Source: Ceratotherium simum simum
Taxonomy: Eukaryota; Chordata; Mammalia; Perissodactyla; Rhinocerotidae
Direction of reading: 5' to 3'
Assembly (NCBI RefSeq): GCF_000283155.1
Contig: NW_004454163.1
Span: 1,598,074 to 1,662,073 of the forward strand
Length of the DNA: 64,000 nucleotides
Shown here piece by piece: positions 10,891-23,729 of the stretch (its first letter is position 1; every line of letters starts with the position of its first letter). A program made the translations under genes and the position numbers. The notes beneath the pieces were generated by a model. That model saw only the letters and a list, made by a program, of their open reading frames with translations, was not told the DNA's origin and searched no databases.

Positions 10891-13247
10891 AAATATTCAA
10901 ACTCAGAAAATATTTCGAAGTTCTCTTCTTCATAATGAATATCATTTTCATATTTATCCTACACACACTTTCATCTTTTTCTATGTATTCCCCTGCAAGT
11001 CTACTTGTACTCAGATATTTCCTCCACAATATAGTTTACAAATTCTAACTTATGTAGTTATTCAATATAACTATTCAATAGAAATTTCCATTCAATAGCA
11101 AGTAATTGACTACAATAGTATGCGCAAAAATTGTGGTAGATACTTTGTGATGAAAAAATAATCAAGTCATAGATTTTAGCCTCTAGGAAATCAAAATATA
11201 TTTTTTGTAAATTTATTTTGGCTATATACACACATATATATATACATATATGTAAAGTGTTTTTATAAAATTTGCAATTGATGTATATAACTTGCGGCAA
11301 GGCCTTCCATGGATTTTCAGAGTATACTGTCCTAATTCACAATTCCTTTGGCATCCATATAACTCCCTCTGAAACTTCTTCCAGTGGTTTTTGCTGCTCC
11401 TCATTCTAAAGTAATATACACAAAGTTTGTTTTTCCTGGAGCTAGAAATGTATTACTGTAATAGTATAGTAATGCCAACAGCGGCATTCAGAGAAAGAAG
11501 ATATTGATGTAACTAGAGGTGTACATCTTGTGCCGAGCTTTGGAGCATTCAGGATTTGAAAATACTCTTCCTTAAGGTGTCCAGTGATGTTAGATTTCAG
11601 ATGCAGAAAAATTGTGTTATACAATGAGCCCTGCATCCTGCTCTAGGCTGTAACTTATAGAGTTTAGTGCAGCCCCCTAAGTAGTTTGAATTACATTTTC
11701 TAAATGGATTTTTTCCTATTTCCTACCATGGGCAAACCATCTACGAGGTTTTTTTTCCCCCACTCCTGTAAATATGAGAACTAGACTTTATCCTCATCAA
11801 ATGTGCACTGAGTATGGAAAATATATAAGGCATTTTTTTACAAAGCTGTGACTCAATATTGTTAGTGAAATGGGAGATACCTATAAAATGCATAATAATG
11901 CAGGGCTCTGCATAATAAATGTATCTACAATGTTTTGACATTTCACAAAATTTAAAGAGTCTTAATATTATTTAACAATTTCAATAATTTATATTTTAAG
12001 GTTAATTTATAAATTAGAGATCATTAATGAAATTCAATAAATATTATTAAAACATTGGAGTCTTTTTCCTTGAAAAAATAACAATTACCTGAAAGCAGAT
12101 TTTAGCGTACTTATTGCTTAATCAACAAATTGCAGTTTTTTTTACTCAAACTGACTGTGATGTGCAGCATTCAGTAGATGTGTCAGTGTCCATATACCAG
12201 TCATTTACAAAACATTTATTAGTGTCCAGCTTAGTACTATTCTGCTTGATCCTTGTAGGAATTTCACAATCCCATCAAGGAGGCAAATCGAAGAAAGTAG
12301 CAGAAGTCAGTAAATGATTATTTGAGATATATGTACTAGATTTGGAGAGTGCACATACTTATACTTGTCTCTAGGACATAAGGAGCATAACCATAAGAAC
12401 CAGAGCATGTGAGCAGTGATTCATCGAAACGCAAGACAGTCATAAAAATCTGAGTACATAAATAATATCAGAGTTCAAAGCAGTACAGAGTATCTAAAAT
12501 GCACTCAAAAGTCCATAATCAGAACAAAGAGAGGAGGCCAAAATGGATGGCTTTCATAATGGAGGAGGCAGGAAAAATAAAATGGAAAGCCATTAAAATA
12601 CAGCTATGTACAACTTTATTATGTACTGGATCTCACTGAAACTTCTCATCAATCTGTGAAGCTTGGAATAGTAAATTATTTGCCTAAACTCATACAGCTA
12701 GTAATACTATAAAGGAGAGTAAATCTTAGATGTTTGACTTAAAAATAAATGTCATGTTCATGATGTCATTTTTCAACCAGTGATCATGCAAACAATTAGC
12801 TAAAAGGAAGTTCACTGGAATTAGTACAGAGGTAAGGAGAAAAGAACAGAGAAAAAGCCACAGGCTAATCCTTGAACCTGAGGTAGCTTTCCACCTCATC
12901 CTCGATTGCCTCATCTCTCTCCTTTGAGATCAAATCTTGACCTCCTGTGTTTAATGATGGTTATTGAGAGTTGTCTGTCTTGATAAAAATATTTGAGAGA
13001 TGAAAGCATAATAATCCTGTTTGAGAGAGACAATTACTGGGAGGTTCAAAGGAGGGCATTTAAAAGGAGAAAGTTGATAGTGTGTACCATTGTGGGAAAG
13101 GTTTAAAGAAAAGATGATGCACAAATAAATCTTTAAAAGACAAAAAGATAAAACCTGAACAGGGAAATATACTAATTTCTTAAGCATATTTATGAATTAG
13201 AGACCTTCAAATTAATATATATCACATCATCAGATAATAATATAGGA
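10891..13247. other. AT-rich sequence, few recognisable repeats
   Basis: No gene seen. Short frames at 11058-11300 and 11741-11941 have no protein signature. A TA/CA-rich patch lies at about 11225-11252. Confidence 0.45.
12600..12712 (-). mobile_element. MIR fragment, antisense
   Basis: An antisense MIR core phrase is recognisable: TTGCCTAAACTCATACAGCTAGTAA, preceded by a degraded CTGTGAAGC..GTAAATTATT link. Confidence 0.55.
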
Positions 13248-13259
13248 AAAGTAAATCTT

Positions 13260-13495
13260 ATCTTGTGTGTGTGAGGAAGATCATCCCTGAGCTAACATCC
13301 ATGCCAATCCTCCTCTTTTTGCTGAGGAAAACTGGCCCTGGGCTAACATCTGTGCCCATCTTCCTCCATTTTATATGAGACGCCGCCACAGCATGGCCTG
13401 ATAAGCGGTGAATCAGTGCGCGCCCAGGATATGATCCTGGGCTGCCAGCAGCAGAGCGCACGCATTTAACTGCTATGCCATAGAGCTGGCCCTGC
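13260..13495 (-). mobile_element. ERE SINE with duplicated tail module, antisense
   Basis: The right end on the minus strand reads CAGGGCCAGCTC.. and the tail module (GCTAACATC..CATCTTCCTC type) is present twice, at about 13270-13318 and 13320-13370. The flanks AAAGTAAATCTT (13248-13259) and AAAGTGAATCTT (13496-13507) form a target-site duplication with one mismatch, which indicates some age. Confidence 0.88.
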
Positions 13496-13654
13496 AAAGT
13501 GAATCTTTTAAAGCATATTCTTTCATTTCTGCTCTTACTGAAAATCTGTTTTTCCTGTGGCAAAATGGTAATTCACGCTGTAGTAAATCCCCTCTCTAGC
13601 AATGTTGTATCGTGACTTTCCCATGAAGAGCTCAAAATGTTTTTAGGAAATTTA

Positions 13655-13765
13655 GCTTCTTAATTCTCACATCCCCGTAAGGTAGGTGGAAAAAATTACT
13701 GTCCTCACTATATAAACTGTCAAGCTAGGACACTAAGTATTTAAAAGGTTACAAAGATCATAAGG
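13655..13765 (-). mobile_element. MIR-like fragment, antisense
   Basis: Contains TTCTCACATCCCCGTAAGGTAGGTGG.. followed by a degraded ACTGTCAAGC.. segment, in the order of the antisense MIR body. Diverged. Confidence 0.5.
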
Positions 13766-13844
13766 TTATAAAGATCTTTGAGTAGTACTGAAGATATCCG
13801 ATTTGATTAATCCACTAACCACACTACTTCTAACTTTGTGATCT

Positions 13845-13905
13845 TATATTGCCTTTTTCACTCCATCAAACATTTGTTAGTAAATATCTACTGAGTGATC
13901 AGATT
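13845..13905 (-). mobile_element. L2 3' end scrap, antisense
   Basis: Reads like the antisense L2 terminus (CATCAAACATTTGTTAGTAAATATCTACTGAGTG). Short and degraded. Confidence 0.4.
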
Positions 13906-14544
13906 CACAAACCTTCTCCTAACCCCTGTTCTATCCCATCTTTCCCCATCTGTATGGATTCCACGGTTTCTTCAAATCATTATGTTCCTATCCATTCCCA
14001 CTGCCACTACCCTCATAATTTAATACCAAAACTTCCATAACAGTCTCCTAACCAATCTATGTTGTGATAGTCTCCATTCCAAATATTCCAATACACATGC
14101 ACATTAAATTTTCTCCACAAGCGCTACATTAAGAATTTTACTAACATATGCACAAATAATTTCAATATATCTAGAATTTTAGGAACTTGCTCCTCTGATT
14201 CCAAACATAGTGGTGTCACATTGTACACATCTTTAACTTACAGTAACTCTTCTGAATGCAGTGGGGAAACCAAGGAGAAAATATAAGTAACTTAATAGCC
14301 TTGGGAAAACCCCTGCCATTCCACTCACAGGGCTTATACCTAGGAATGATTATGACGAGGGTGACTTACATCTGTCCAGTCCTTAGTGTTCTCAGTTCCA
14401 TTGTGCTTCTCCAAGCAAAAGCATATCTCAATAGGAAATCAAATCCCAAAGCTTTAATAAATGTGTTCTTGGTAAAACATATCCTCTAAATTCACGGCAA
14501 ATATTTTATGAGAATTTCAACTGAAGAAATAGCTGTCAAAGATC

Positions 14545-15415
14545 ATTTGTTTTAATTTTTTTTTTAATTTAGAATAGTTTTAGATTTACAGAAAAGTTGT
14601 GAAGATGGTACAGAGAGTTCTCATATACACCTTATACCCCACACACAGTTTCCACTACTTTTAACATCTTACATTAGTGTGGTACATTTGTCACAATTAA
14701 TGAACCAATATTGGTTCATTACCATCAACTAAAGTCAATACTTTATTCAGATTTCCTTAGTTCTTACTCAGTGTCTTTGTAGTGGTCCAGGACCCCATCC
14801 AAGATGCCACATTACATTTAGTGGTCATGTTTCCTTAGGCCTCTTTTGTCTGTGACACTTCCTCAGACTTTTCTTATTTTTAATGACCTTGACAATTTTG
14901 AGGAATCTTACAAGGTCAGGTAACTTGTGGAATGTTTCTCAGTTGAGATTTGTCGGATAATTTTCTCATGATTGGACTAGGGTTATTTATAAGAGGGGTG
15001 GGAAAAGTGTGAAGACTAGAGAGGTAAAGTGCTAGTCCCATTTCATCATATCAAATAGAGTACATACAATCAATATGACTTATCACTGATGGATGTTAAC
15101 CTTGATCAACTGGCTGAAGTAATGTTTGCCAAATTTCTCCCTTGTAAAGTCACCTTTTTATCCTCCTTTCCATATTGTACTGGTAGAGGGAAGTTAATAC
15201 ATATAGTCAACACTTAATGAGTGAGGACTTATGTTCCATCTCCTTGAAGGCAGAGTATGTACATGAATTATTTAGAATTCTTTTGCATAGAAGATTTGTA
15301 TATTCTCTTCCATTTATTTATTTATTCAATCATTTATTTATAACAGTATGGATTTATGGATATTTATTTTATAATTTGGGTTATAATCTAATACAATATA
15401 ATCCAACATAATAAA
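14545..15415 (-). mobile_element. L1 3' UTR (L1M type), antisense, about 870 bases
   Basis: Long stretch recognisable throughout as the antisense 3' end of an old mammalian L1: it opens with TTTAGAATAGTTTTAGATTTACAG and runs to GGGTTATAATCTAATACAATA. A second, shorter copy of the same segment lies at 54130-54620, which supports it being an interspersed repeat. The 64-codon frame at 15217-15411 is inside it and is not a gene. Confidence 0.75.
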
Positions 15416-15425
15416 GGGTAATTTT

Positions 15426-15712
15426 TTTCCTTCTTTATTGAAGTCTAATTGACAAGTAAAATTGTAAGATATTTAAAGTGTACAACGTGGTGATTTCATA
15501 TATCTATACAGTACGAAAAGATTATCCAATTGAGTTAACTAACACATTTATGACCCCCTTTTTTTTTTTTTTTTTTGGTGAGACCGTTTAAGTTCTACTC
15601 TCTTAGCAAATTTCAGTTATACAAACAGTGATACAGTGTTATCAACTCTGGTTCCCATATTATACATTAGATCCTCAGACCTTTTTGATTTAATAACTGA
15701 AAGTTAATATAA
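15426..15712 (-). mobile_element. L1 3' end of a different subfamily, antisense
   Basis: Begins TTCCTTCTTTATTGAAGTCTAATTGACA and ends CATTAGATCCTCAGACC..AACTGAAAGTT, the antisense of an L1 3' terminus. An internal poly-T run lies at about 15560-15576. It abuts the preceding L1 fragment and is in the same orientation. Confidence 0.78.
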
Positions 15713-16087
15713 AGGCTAATTTTTGATATGCTATTTTTTGTTTCATACACTAGAAGTCTAATAACAGTATAAGATGAAACTAAACTGTATTTCCAAATAA
15801 TCATATTGAAAATCTCACTTTAAGCCACTCTGGTTAACATATCTATTTTTTTCAGAAATATGGTGATTAAAATATGTTGGTTCATAAGGAGAACATTATG
15901 GTTCAACATAGCCTTTTCATTTTATTTATGTATAAGTGAAAAATAACTTTATAGGCTTATTGTTTAAAAAAGCAGTACTTTTTGCAAATGAACAGTTAAA
16001 GAAATTATCTTTTGTTTACATAAAAAGGAGCTATGATATTTAAATAATCATTCTAAAATTATAGCTCCAGTCTTATATATATATTTG

Positions 16088-16277
16088 AAGTGATTCTCAA
16101 AGTAAAATGTGCATAATAATTCCTGAGCTTGGTGATAAATGTCCATTCCTAGTTCCCACCCTCAAAGATTTTGATAAAGGATCACAGGGGTAGTGCTATA
16201 GAGACATACAACTTAATAAGCATTCCATGGAATTCTGATGATAATTTTCAGCATATAATATTTGGGAAACAATCCTG
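16088..16277 (+). mobile_element. MER5-type hAT (Charlie) remnant
   Basis: The ends resemble the MER5 termini, AGTGATTCTCAAAGT at the left and TATTTGGGAAACAATCC at the right, with the C-rich GTTCCCACCCTCAAAGATTTTGAT centre expected of MER5A. Non-autonomous DNA transposon, immobile. Strand is nominal, as the element is nearly symmetrical. Confidence 0.6.
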
Positions 16278-16751
16278 TGAAAAGGACTCCTAAATTCTCT
16301 CTGTGTCTAATTCCCCATTCTTCTAGTGATAGAATATCCCCGTCACCCACACCCACATTTCAGCAAGTCAGATGACTGGTCAGCTACATGTGGCCACATG
16401 ACTAAGTTCTCTCCACTGAAATGGAAGTAGAAATGAAGGGCACAAATTTTTGTCACTTTCTTAAAAGTACTTTTTACCCCATTTCACAGTCTGGAACATG
16501 CTCTTGCTGCTGATGAGCCATATTTAACCAAGCAGATCAAGCAAACTAAGGAAATATTGAGCACAAAAGTAGATCACCCCGAATATCCTGAACCACTTGC
16601 TTTCCTCTGTGCTGTTATGTAAGAGTCTGTATTTTTTGCCAGCTTTTACAGCAGCTTAGCTTACACTTTAATAAAAATGATTTTAAAGAATTGTACCAAC
16701 TCCTACTGATAGACATATAATGCATATTTCTTAATATTTTAGTTTTAGATG

Positions 16752-16897
16752 GGGTGACCGTATGTCCCAGTCTGACCAGAACTCTGTTTTATACCTGTAG
16801 TTTCACCTAATTATTGTTTATGCTTTCTTTCACCCTCAAAAGTGGCCTTATTTAAATGATAAATTATATAGTGTGGGAGATCAAGATTTGGCCACCC
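16752..16897. mobile_element. small DNA-transposon-like element with terminal inverted repeats
   Basis: Left end GGGTGACC at 16752-16759 and right end GGCCACCC at 16890-16897 are inverted repeats with one mismatch. The 146-base body (phrases GTATGTCCCAGTCTGACCAGA and CACCCTCAAAAGTGGCC) matches a widespread short mammalian element that I recall but cannot name with certainty. Confidence 0.55.
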
Positions 16898-16972
16898 TGA
16901 AATATATCTCTTTACCTTGATTGTTTTCTCTGATGGACATTTGACCTCCCCCACTAACTGCCTAAAGAATTT

Positions 16973-17347
16973 NNNNNNNNNNNNNNNNNNNNNNNNNNNN
17001 NNNNNNNNNNNNNNNNNNNNNNNNNNNNNNNNNNNNNNNNNNNNNNNNNNNNNNNNNNNNNNNNNNNNNNNNNNNNNNNNNNNNNNNNNNNNNNNNNNNN
17101 NNNNNNNNNNNNNNNNNNNNNNNNNNNNNNNNNNNNNNNNNNNNNNNNNNNNNNNNNNNNNNNNNNNNNNNNNNNNNNNNNNNNNNNNNNNNNNNNNNNN
17201 NNNNNNNNNNNNNNNNNNNNNNNNNNNNNNNNNNNNNNNNNNNNNNNNNNNNNNNNNNNNNNNNNNNNNNNNNNNNNNNNNNNNNNNNNNNNNNNNNNNN
17301 NNNNNNNNNNNNNNNNNNNNNNNNNNNNNNNNNNNNNNNNNNNNNNN
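16973..17347. other. assembly gap (375 N)
   Basis: Run of unknown bases. Open frames reported across it are artefacts of translating N. The left flank is unique sequence ending CTAAAGAATTT and the right flank starts CCATGTATACATG. Confidence 1.
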
Positions 17348-19955
17348 CCATGTATACATGTTATTAAACTTGGTATTATTTTCTCCTGCTAACCTGTCTT
17401 GTTAATTATTTGGCCAGCCATAAGAACCTTAAGGGAAAGGGCAGAGGAGGATTTTCCCTCTTCCCCCTCAATAGCCACCTTAGTTTTAAGGGACTTGGCT
17501 TGATCAATGATATATCAGAATTCTAACAGGTTTCTACTGAAAGTTAAATTCTGATTCAGGTATAGTTCGAAATCACAGTGACTTTATAAACTTTAAGCAC
17601 AAGGATAGAACACTCTACACTAATCTTATCGTACTATTATGTACATGTAATATTATAATCCATGTCTGATTAGAGGGTAAAAAGATACATAGGCAAACGT
17701 AGTCTAGAATGATTTATTTCTTTTATTTCTGTTTAAATCATTTCCCAGCCTCTCCAATCTCCTCTGGCATCTAAAAATCAATGAGCCAGGAATTCTACAG
17801 CCCACTGACAAGTGCCTATCACTCTTCAGAATTTTTGAATAAGTGGAATGATTAATTCATTTAAATTTATTGCCCAGGAAATATCAGAGGCGGCAGATGT
17901 TTTTCTCAATAGTGATTTACATTGAGAAGAAAATGAAAATCCTGGCTATTTTAATTAAGTGAATGCACCACTAAATCCAAGACCCTTTCCCTTGCAATTT
18001 CTTTAAGGAGCAAAAGTGCTCTTTGCCTGGTTTTTGTTTCTGTTTGATGGCATAAATTTTTACCACTTCTTTTCCTCACCTTAATGGGGGAGATGTCCCT
18101 AAAGATTGCTGCCTTGGAAACTGATTAATCTCCAGTCACTAAAGCTCTCTACTGACATTGCAAAAAAGCTGTGGGGATCTCTTCATTAGCCTTGAGATGG
18201 AAAGCTTTAGATAAGCACAACTAAATTTCAACTCTAACATCCTCAGGGTGTATTAACAAGGCAAGGTTTTACAGCATCTCAGGACTAATATTTTCTCCTT
18301 TCAGATACATTTTCATCACAGAGATTTTGCAGGACTACATACATCTGTCTTAATAATACTCAAAACTGCTAATATAAGTCTTGGGACTATTATGCAATTG
18401 GAACTTGTTATCAGTAACTTCTTCCTATCATTTTTCAGTGATTGAAAGTGATGTGGCTTTAAGAGATTTACCAAGTTGATTCACTCTTCTTTTTTTGTAA
18501 ATCACACTCAAACAAACCATAAGTATGTTCTATGATTTAATAATTTTCATTTAAATTACTACATTTCAGCCTGTGTTTTTTAAGTTTTTTAAAAAATTTT
18601 TCCTTAGGATTTATTTTTTGGTGAAACTTGTTAGTTGTCAACAGCTGACACCAGTACCAGTTCTTTCACATAGCTGCACCTACCCTACCAGCTAAATTTG
18701 AGACACTGAAACAATTACATTGCTCTATAACTACTGTGCTTAAAATTCTATTTAAATATAAGCCAATAAATATTGTGCCCTATCAACAGCTGTTTTCCCC
18801 AAAATTAAATAAAACTAGATATCTAAAAAGGGACAGACTAATAGTCTATGAAATTTTCATTGGTTCATTCCACATGCACTTTTGCCCCGTATACCAACAT
18901 CCACCTTTCCTTTTCCTTTTCTTATTCATATTGGAGAAATGATAATAGCTTTATATTTAGTCACCATTATTTTTCCCAAATGTGAATTTCAATCACAAGA
19001 AGGAGAAAGAAAAAGCATTGGCATAATTCAATTTCATTTCTACTCATTGTTATGTCTCATTAAGCTTCCGGTCCTGATATATTTTAAATCAAAATAAGGT
19101 GAGTCAGAAATTACTCAAGTGACTCTTCATATTTACCTTAAACTTATTTTCTTCTATGAATGTATATTTCTCAATGCAATTCTATGGTAAACTGAATATT
19201 AGAAAAATAAAAACTAGAAAAATCGTCAGAAGACATAGAGAGCAAAACACATGTATCACTTGCTTTTCAAAGTAATTAACATTTTTGTTGAGTACTTTCT
19301 AGTGCAAAGCACTAACTATAGTAAAATATGTGATATAATTTTTTACAAGAGAGACTATGACTAGTATTTTCATAAGCACATAAATGCATTTCCATGGAAA
19401 TGCAGAGAAAGGGGAGAGTTAAATCATATTGGTTCACACATTCCAGAACTTTCCAGCTTTAGAAATGTCAATGTGCCAGACATAGATGTGGAAATTGCAT
19501 GAACAAGACCATCTGCTACAGCAGGATGTCTTTAGAGAATAAGTGCTAAGCAGGGCTAGACCTGGGCAGTGAACTGATAGATAATGTAGGAGAGATAAGT
19601 TGGATCTGGATTACAGGGGCCATGTTTTTCTATAATAAGGTACCTGGACTTAATCTGAGTGAATATTCCAAATTTTTTGAGCAAAGTATAGACATTATCA
19701 GAGATGTATTGAATATGTATTTGAAGATATAAGAAATCTGGAATTCACCCAATCCAAACTATCATAGTCCAGAAGAATGTAAAGTAGATTGATTGAACTC
19801 AATAATTCACACTAGTTAGTGACAAATTTCTATTTCACTTAAAACATCTAACACAGGGCAGATATACTATATATGTCTAACCAACATTTTTATTTAAATA
19901 AATGTCTCCCCAAGCCTATTTTCTCAAACTCTCTTTCTCATTTCATATTTTTTGG
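17348..19955. other. repeat-poor block, possible conserved non-coding element
   Basis: I recognise no interspersed repeat from about 17700 to 18500. The sequence is rich in homeodomain-type cores such as TAATTAAG, GATTAAT and ATTAATTC, and has no long open frame. This is the look of a conserved developmental non-coding element, but that is inference. The part after 18500 is plain AT-rich sequence. Confidence 0.3.
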
Positions 19956-19957
19956 AT

Positions 19958-20460
19958 AATATATTTTTTTATTACAGTAAAATATACATAACATGAAACT
20001 TACCATTTTAATAATTTTAGTGTACAGATCAGTGGCATTAAGTATATTCACATTGCGCCATTACCACCATCCATCTGCAGAATTTTTCATCTCCAAAAAC
20101 TGAAACCCCATGCCTATTAAACAATAACTTTCCATTTGTTCCTCCTCTCAGGCCCTGGCAACCACCATTCTACTTTCTGTCTCTACGAATTTGACTACTC
20201 TAGGTACCTCATATAAGTGGAATCATACGCTATTTGTCCTTTTGTGACTGCCTTATTTCATTTAGTATAATATCTTCAAGGTTCATCCACATTGCAGCAT
20301 TTGTCAGGATTCCTTCCTTTTTAAGGCTGAATAATATTGTTTTGTATGAATATACCACATTTTATTTATCCATTCATCCATCTATGAATCCTTGGGTTCC
20401 TTCCATCTTTTGGGTATTGCAAATAATACTGCTATGACCGTAGGTGTACAAATATTGTTC
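19958..20460 (-). mobile_element. L1 3' UTR and distal ORF2 end (L1M type), antisense
   Basis: Contiguous match to the well-known antisense L1 segment: AAAATATACATAACATGAAAC.. , ..GGCCCTGGCAACCACCATTC.. , ..GAATTTGACTACTCTAGGTACC.. , ..TCATATAAGTGGAATCATACG.. and ..GGCTGAATAATATTG... Forward frames at 20234-20437 and 20392-20598 overlap it and are not genes. Confidence 0.9.
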
Positions 20461-23400
20461 AGGTTTCTGCTTTTAATTCTTCCCATCTCATTTTGTTCAT
20501 TATTATCTTTGATGATATTAGTTCATACTTCTCATTACCCCTCTGCTTTTCAGACAGAGATCTTCACCATAACTCTCAGCCTCATCATAACTCTGTGAAG
20601 ACTATTTTAAACACCCCAACAGGATCTTAGACTGCCACAAAACTCACATAGTGACTGATACCCATATCATTAACCAGTACCCATTATGTCAACCTCTGTA
20701 GATAAAGCTCCATAAATAGCAGAGGGACAGATGTGTGCCAACATACAGATCCATTGACAATGTAATATACTTAACTCTCCTTGGATATCACATTCAATAA
20801 TTACTCCAGTCATACATTAATTAACCTGTGATTTGATATATTTGTGTCCCATGGGTTGAACTTGTCCCAATGGAAGATAGAGACTGGAAGGATCCAGCAG
20901 ATAAATTGCCCAACTTTCTTCTTCTCAATCAAATGTTCTCTTTCCTAGTGATTCCATACAGTCTCTCCATAGATGTTTCAAGTATCCAACCAACCGGTGG
21001 TGATTTCTTAAGAAGTTGTAGGCAGCTCTCATCTGTTCTACCTTGTATTTGTTTTTCTTGTTCTCAGATTCACTTTTTCCGTCACTCTCACCAGCAAAGG
21101 GGCTGTTATTGCCTTCAAACCAATGGACAATAAATTCCATAATCCCACCCAGAATATCTACTTCAAGTCTACTCTGCATGCCAAAAGTCATAGCCCTGAA
21201 TTCTTGAAAAGTAGAGCCATATGTAAAGCTTTATTTGAGGGGTTTATTATGCATTTTATGTTACTTGTTACAAAATAAGGACATCTATTTTAAGACACGT
21301 TTCCCTTGGATGTCTCCTGTGGTTTCTGCTCCTTTGTGATTCAAAGTCTATACTCTCTACAGAGGATATTCTGTGCTCTTCCCATTTTCTTTGAGGATTC
21401 AAAAACTTGGGACTGGCTTGCAGTTTTTAGTCAACATAGGCACTGAATCATTTTCTGGAATGAATCATCTAACTTTTCACTTTGCAACTCTCAAGATATC
21501 CATGCAGCTATGTTAGGTTCTCTTCCAAAAGGCTCATTGTGCAATGCATTCGTGTGTGCAGCAGCTCTTGCAGAATGTTTAGGATGATGTAGATTTTACA
21601 TTGCTGTCTTGTTTGGTACCATTGCTTCCTCTAAATAATCTCTGACTTCTGATTTTCCAAGTCTCTGTCTCTCTGGTTTTTGCCAGAAACACAAATTTCC
21701 TGACCTTGTTTTTCAGCGAGGGTTAGCTCTCCAAACCTTCCTGGATTCTAGACCATTTTCATGAACTGTACCTTCTGGATTTACTCTGCTAACCAATAGG
21801 TCACCCATCTATGTGAGCACACTGAAGTGGCAGAGATTTTTAAATTTCTCTATTCCTTTCTTCCTCACAAATTGTTTTCTGCAAGTTAAATTAGTAGAAC
21901 AGAAGTTGATTTCCACACTTATTTTAAATACATTCCCTCTGTTATAAAGCAGAATTGGGTACAGTTTTGGCTCATATAATGTTTTTTCTCCCCTACACAG
22001 ATCTATATATGTACAGTTATAACTGGTATGGTCATTATGAAGTATTGGTTTGCTTCAGTTTGCTTGGTTCTTGGTTAGTTTCTCTCTCTACATGGCTAGT
22101 CCCCCATTATGGCTCCAGGACAGAAAGGGGCCAGTGACAAGTATGTTATCTCACAAAAGAGAAGGATATGACACAGGGAATATTCAGACAAGAAGAGCTT
22201 GGTGAAATCGCAGGCAGGCATGTAGTCAGGGAATGAGACCTTTGGGATAAGGGTTTACCTCACTAAGGATTCCCAAGGCAGGGGCATCGCCCCTTTCTCC
22301 TTCAATGCCAAGAGATCATGCAATACTCTCACCCACAAACCCAGAAGCCATCTTAGAAAAGAGGGAGAGGAAAATAATCTGTAAAGATATTTTAAAATTT
22401 ATATTAGACTAATATTTATCTGATAAAGTGATTTTTCTTGTATTTTACTTATTGCCCAGAATTTAATAAGTATAAGGAAAGGATAAAATAAATTTCGTGA
22501 AATAAAACACTTATTTTCTGCACACACATCAGCAGTTGTAATGTGAATTATAATGTAACCCAGCCACATGTGAGTTATATTAAGCCAGTTACATATGTAC
22601 ACTTACACTCTAACTCAGCTACATATGCATTTTGGACCTGTGATAAATAAGCAGTAAATTCTAGTGTTGATAACACTTAACACATCCTACTACAGTTCTA
22701 AGTTAGTACTAATTAAAAAACTCTATAACTATACCACAGCATTTACAAATAAGACATATCACCACTAAAACAATTTAAACACCTGTTCACTTATTCAAGT
22801 CATTTATGTTTAATTTTTAATGTAATTATATTCCTCATGTAGGAAATATATAATACATTTGAAAGCAACAACAAAAAAATAGAAAGTAAAGAGTCGGATT
22901 TAAGGAGCCAGGGCTACTCAGTTATCTGTTCTTTTCCTTTCTCTCTCTCTCTCTATGTGGCCATAAATGCGTTTAGGTAGCCCCTGTAATAGAATAATCC
23001 AATTAAAATTGTTTATGATGTATTTTCTCAGGAAACTTCTTTTTTGAAGCTACATTACCCCAAATTTCTCTAAGTTAACCTTAAAATTTTTTAAGACAAA
23101 ATATCAATGGTTAAGACTAAAATCCAATGAGAAGAAGAAATAAAGTCTTAGGATAACCAAAGGAACCATTCAGTGGGGAGAAATTATTTTGAGTATGTAA
23201 ACAAGAGTTTATTACAGGAAGAAGATGCATTTATTATTGTAAACATTAGAAATAAAAACTTTATTCCTTAAATTGTGCAATCCAACAACTTTAAGTGAAC
23301 AAACCACTTAATATTGTTAATTTCATTTCCATTGATTCCTTCTCTGAGAATGCATTGCCAAGTCCCAAACATGGACTATTCTGTGACCAAAGACTACAGA

Positions 23401-23729
23401 CTACATAAAGAACAGAGATTTTAGCAAGGCCATAAATAATTTTCTATGTGATAAACTGCCCAACACTGATGTTTAATATTTCTAAGTTAATTGTTTGTTC
23501 TGAACAAAATTAGATATTTTAAATATCCAACCAAATTAAATTAGGCCGTCATTAAGCCACATAAACAGAAAATGAGCAGTGGTTAATGAATTATTACTCC
23601 AATTCTGCATTGTGTTAACATTTCTAGTAAACAAAATGTTCTTTCTACAACTACTTTTTGACGCTCCTAATATACACTATTTATTTCTAACATCTTCCAT
23701 CATGTTGTTTTTTTTATCCTTTTTTCTCT
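20461..23729. other. mostly unclassified sequence
   Basis: No named repeat or gene confirmed. It contains a CT run at 22939-22954 and a minus-strand open stretch at 20925-21230 that is listed separately. The rest is AT-rich and unassigned. Confidence 0.4.
20925..21230 (-). pseudogene. open stretch of unknown origin (speculative relic)
   Basis: Reading minus, the frame is open for about 102 codons from just after a stop at 21231-21233 to a stop at 20925-20927, with a Met at 21189-21191. The product is hydrophilic with a charged middle (ESDGKSESENKKNKYK) and an aromatic, arginine-rich C-terminal part. Its composition is more protein-like than its neighbours. I do not recognise a family, see no splice-like boundaries or A tail, and rate chance as the leading explanation. 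Confidence 0.15.

Noticed and set aside
14699..14720. 22-base perfect palindrome AATGAACCAATATTGGTTCATT
   Set aside because: It sits in an L1 3' UTR whose family sequence is already nearly palindromic here, so it is not a separate feature.
16811..17405. Long open frames across 16811-17405
   Set aside because: They exist only because the N run is translated as X.
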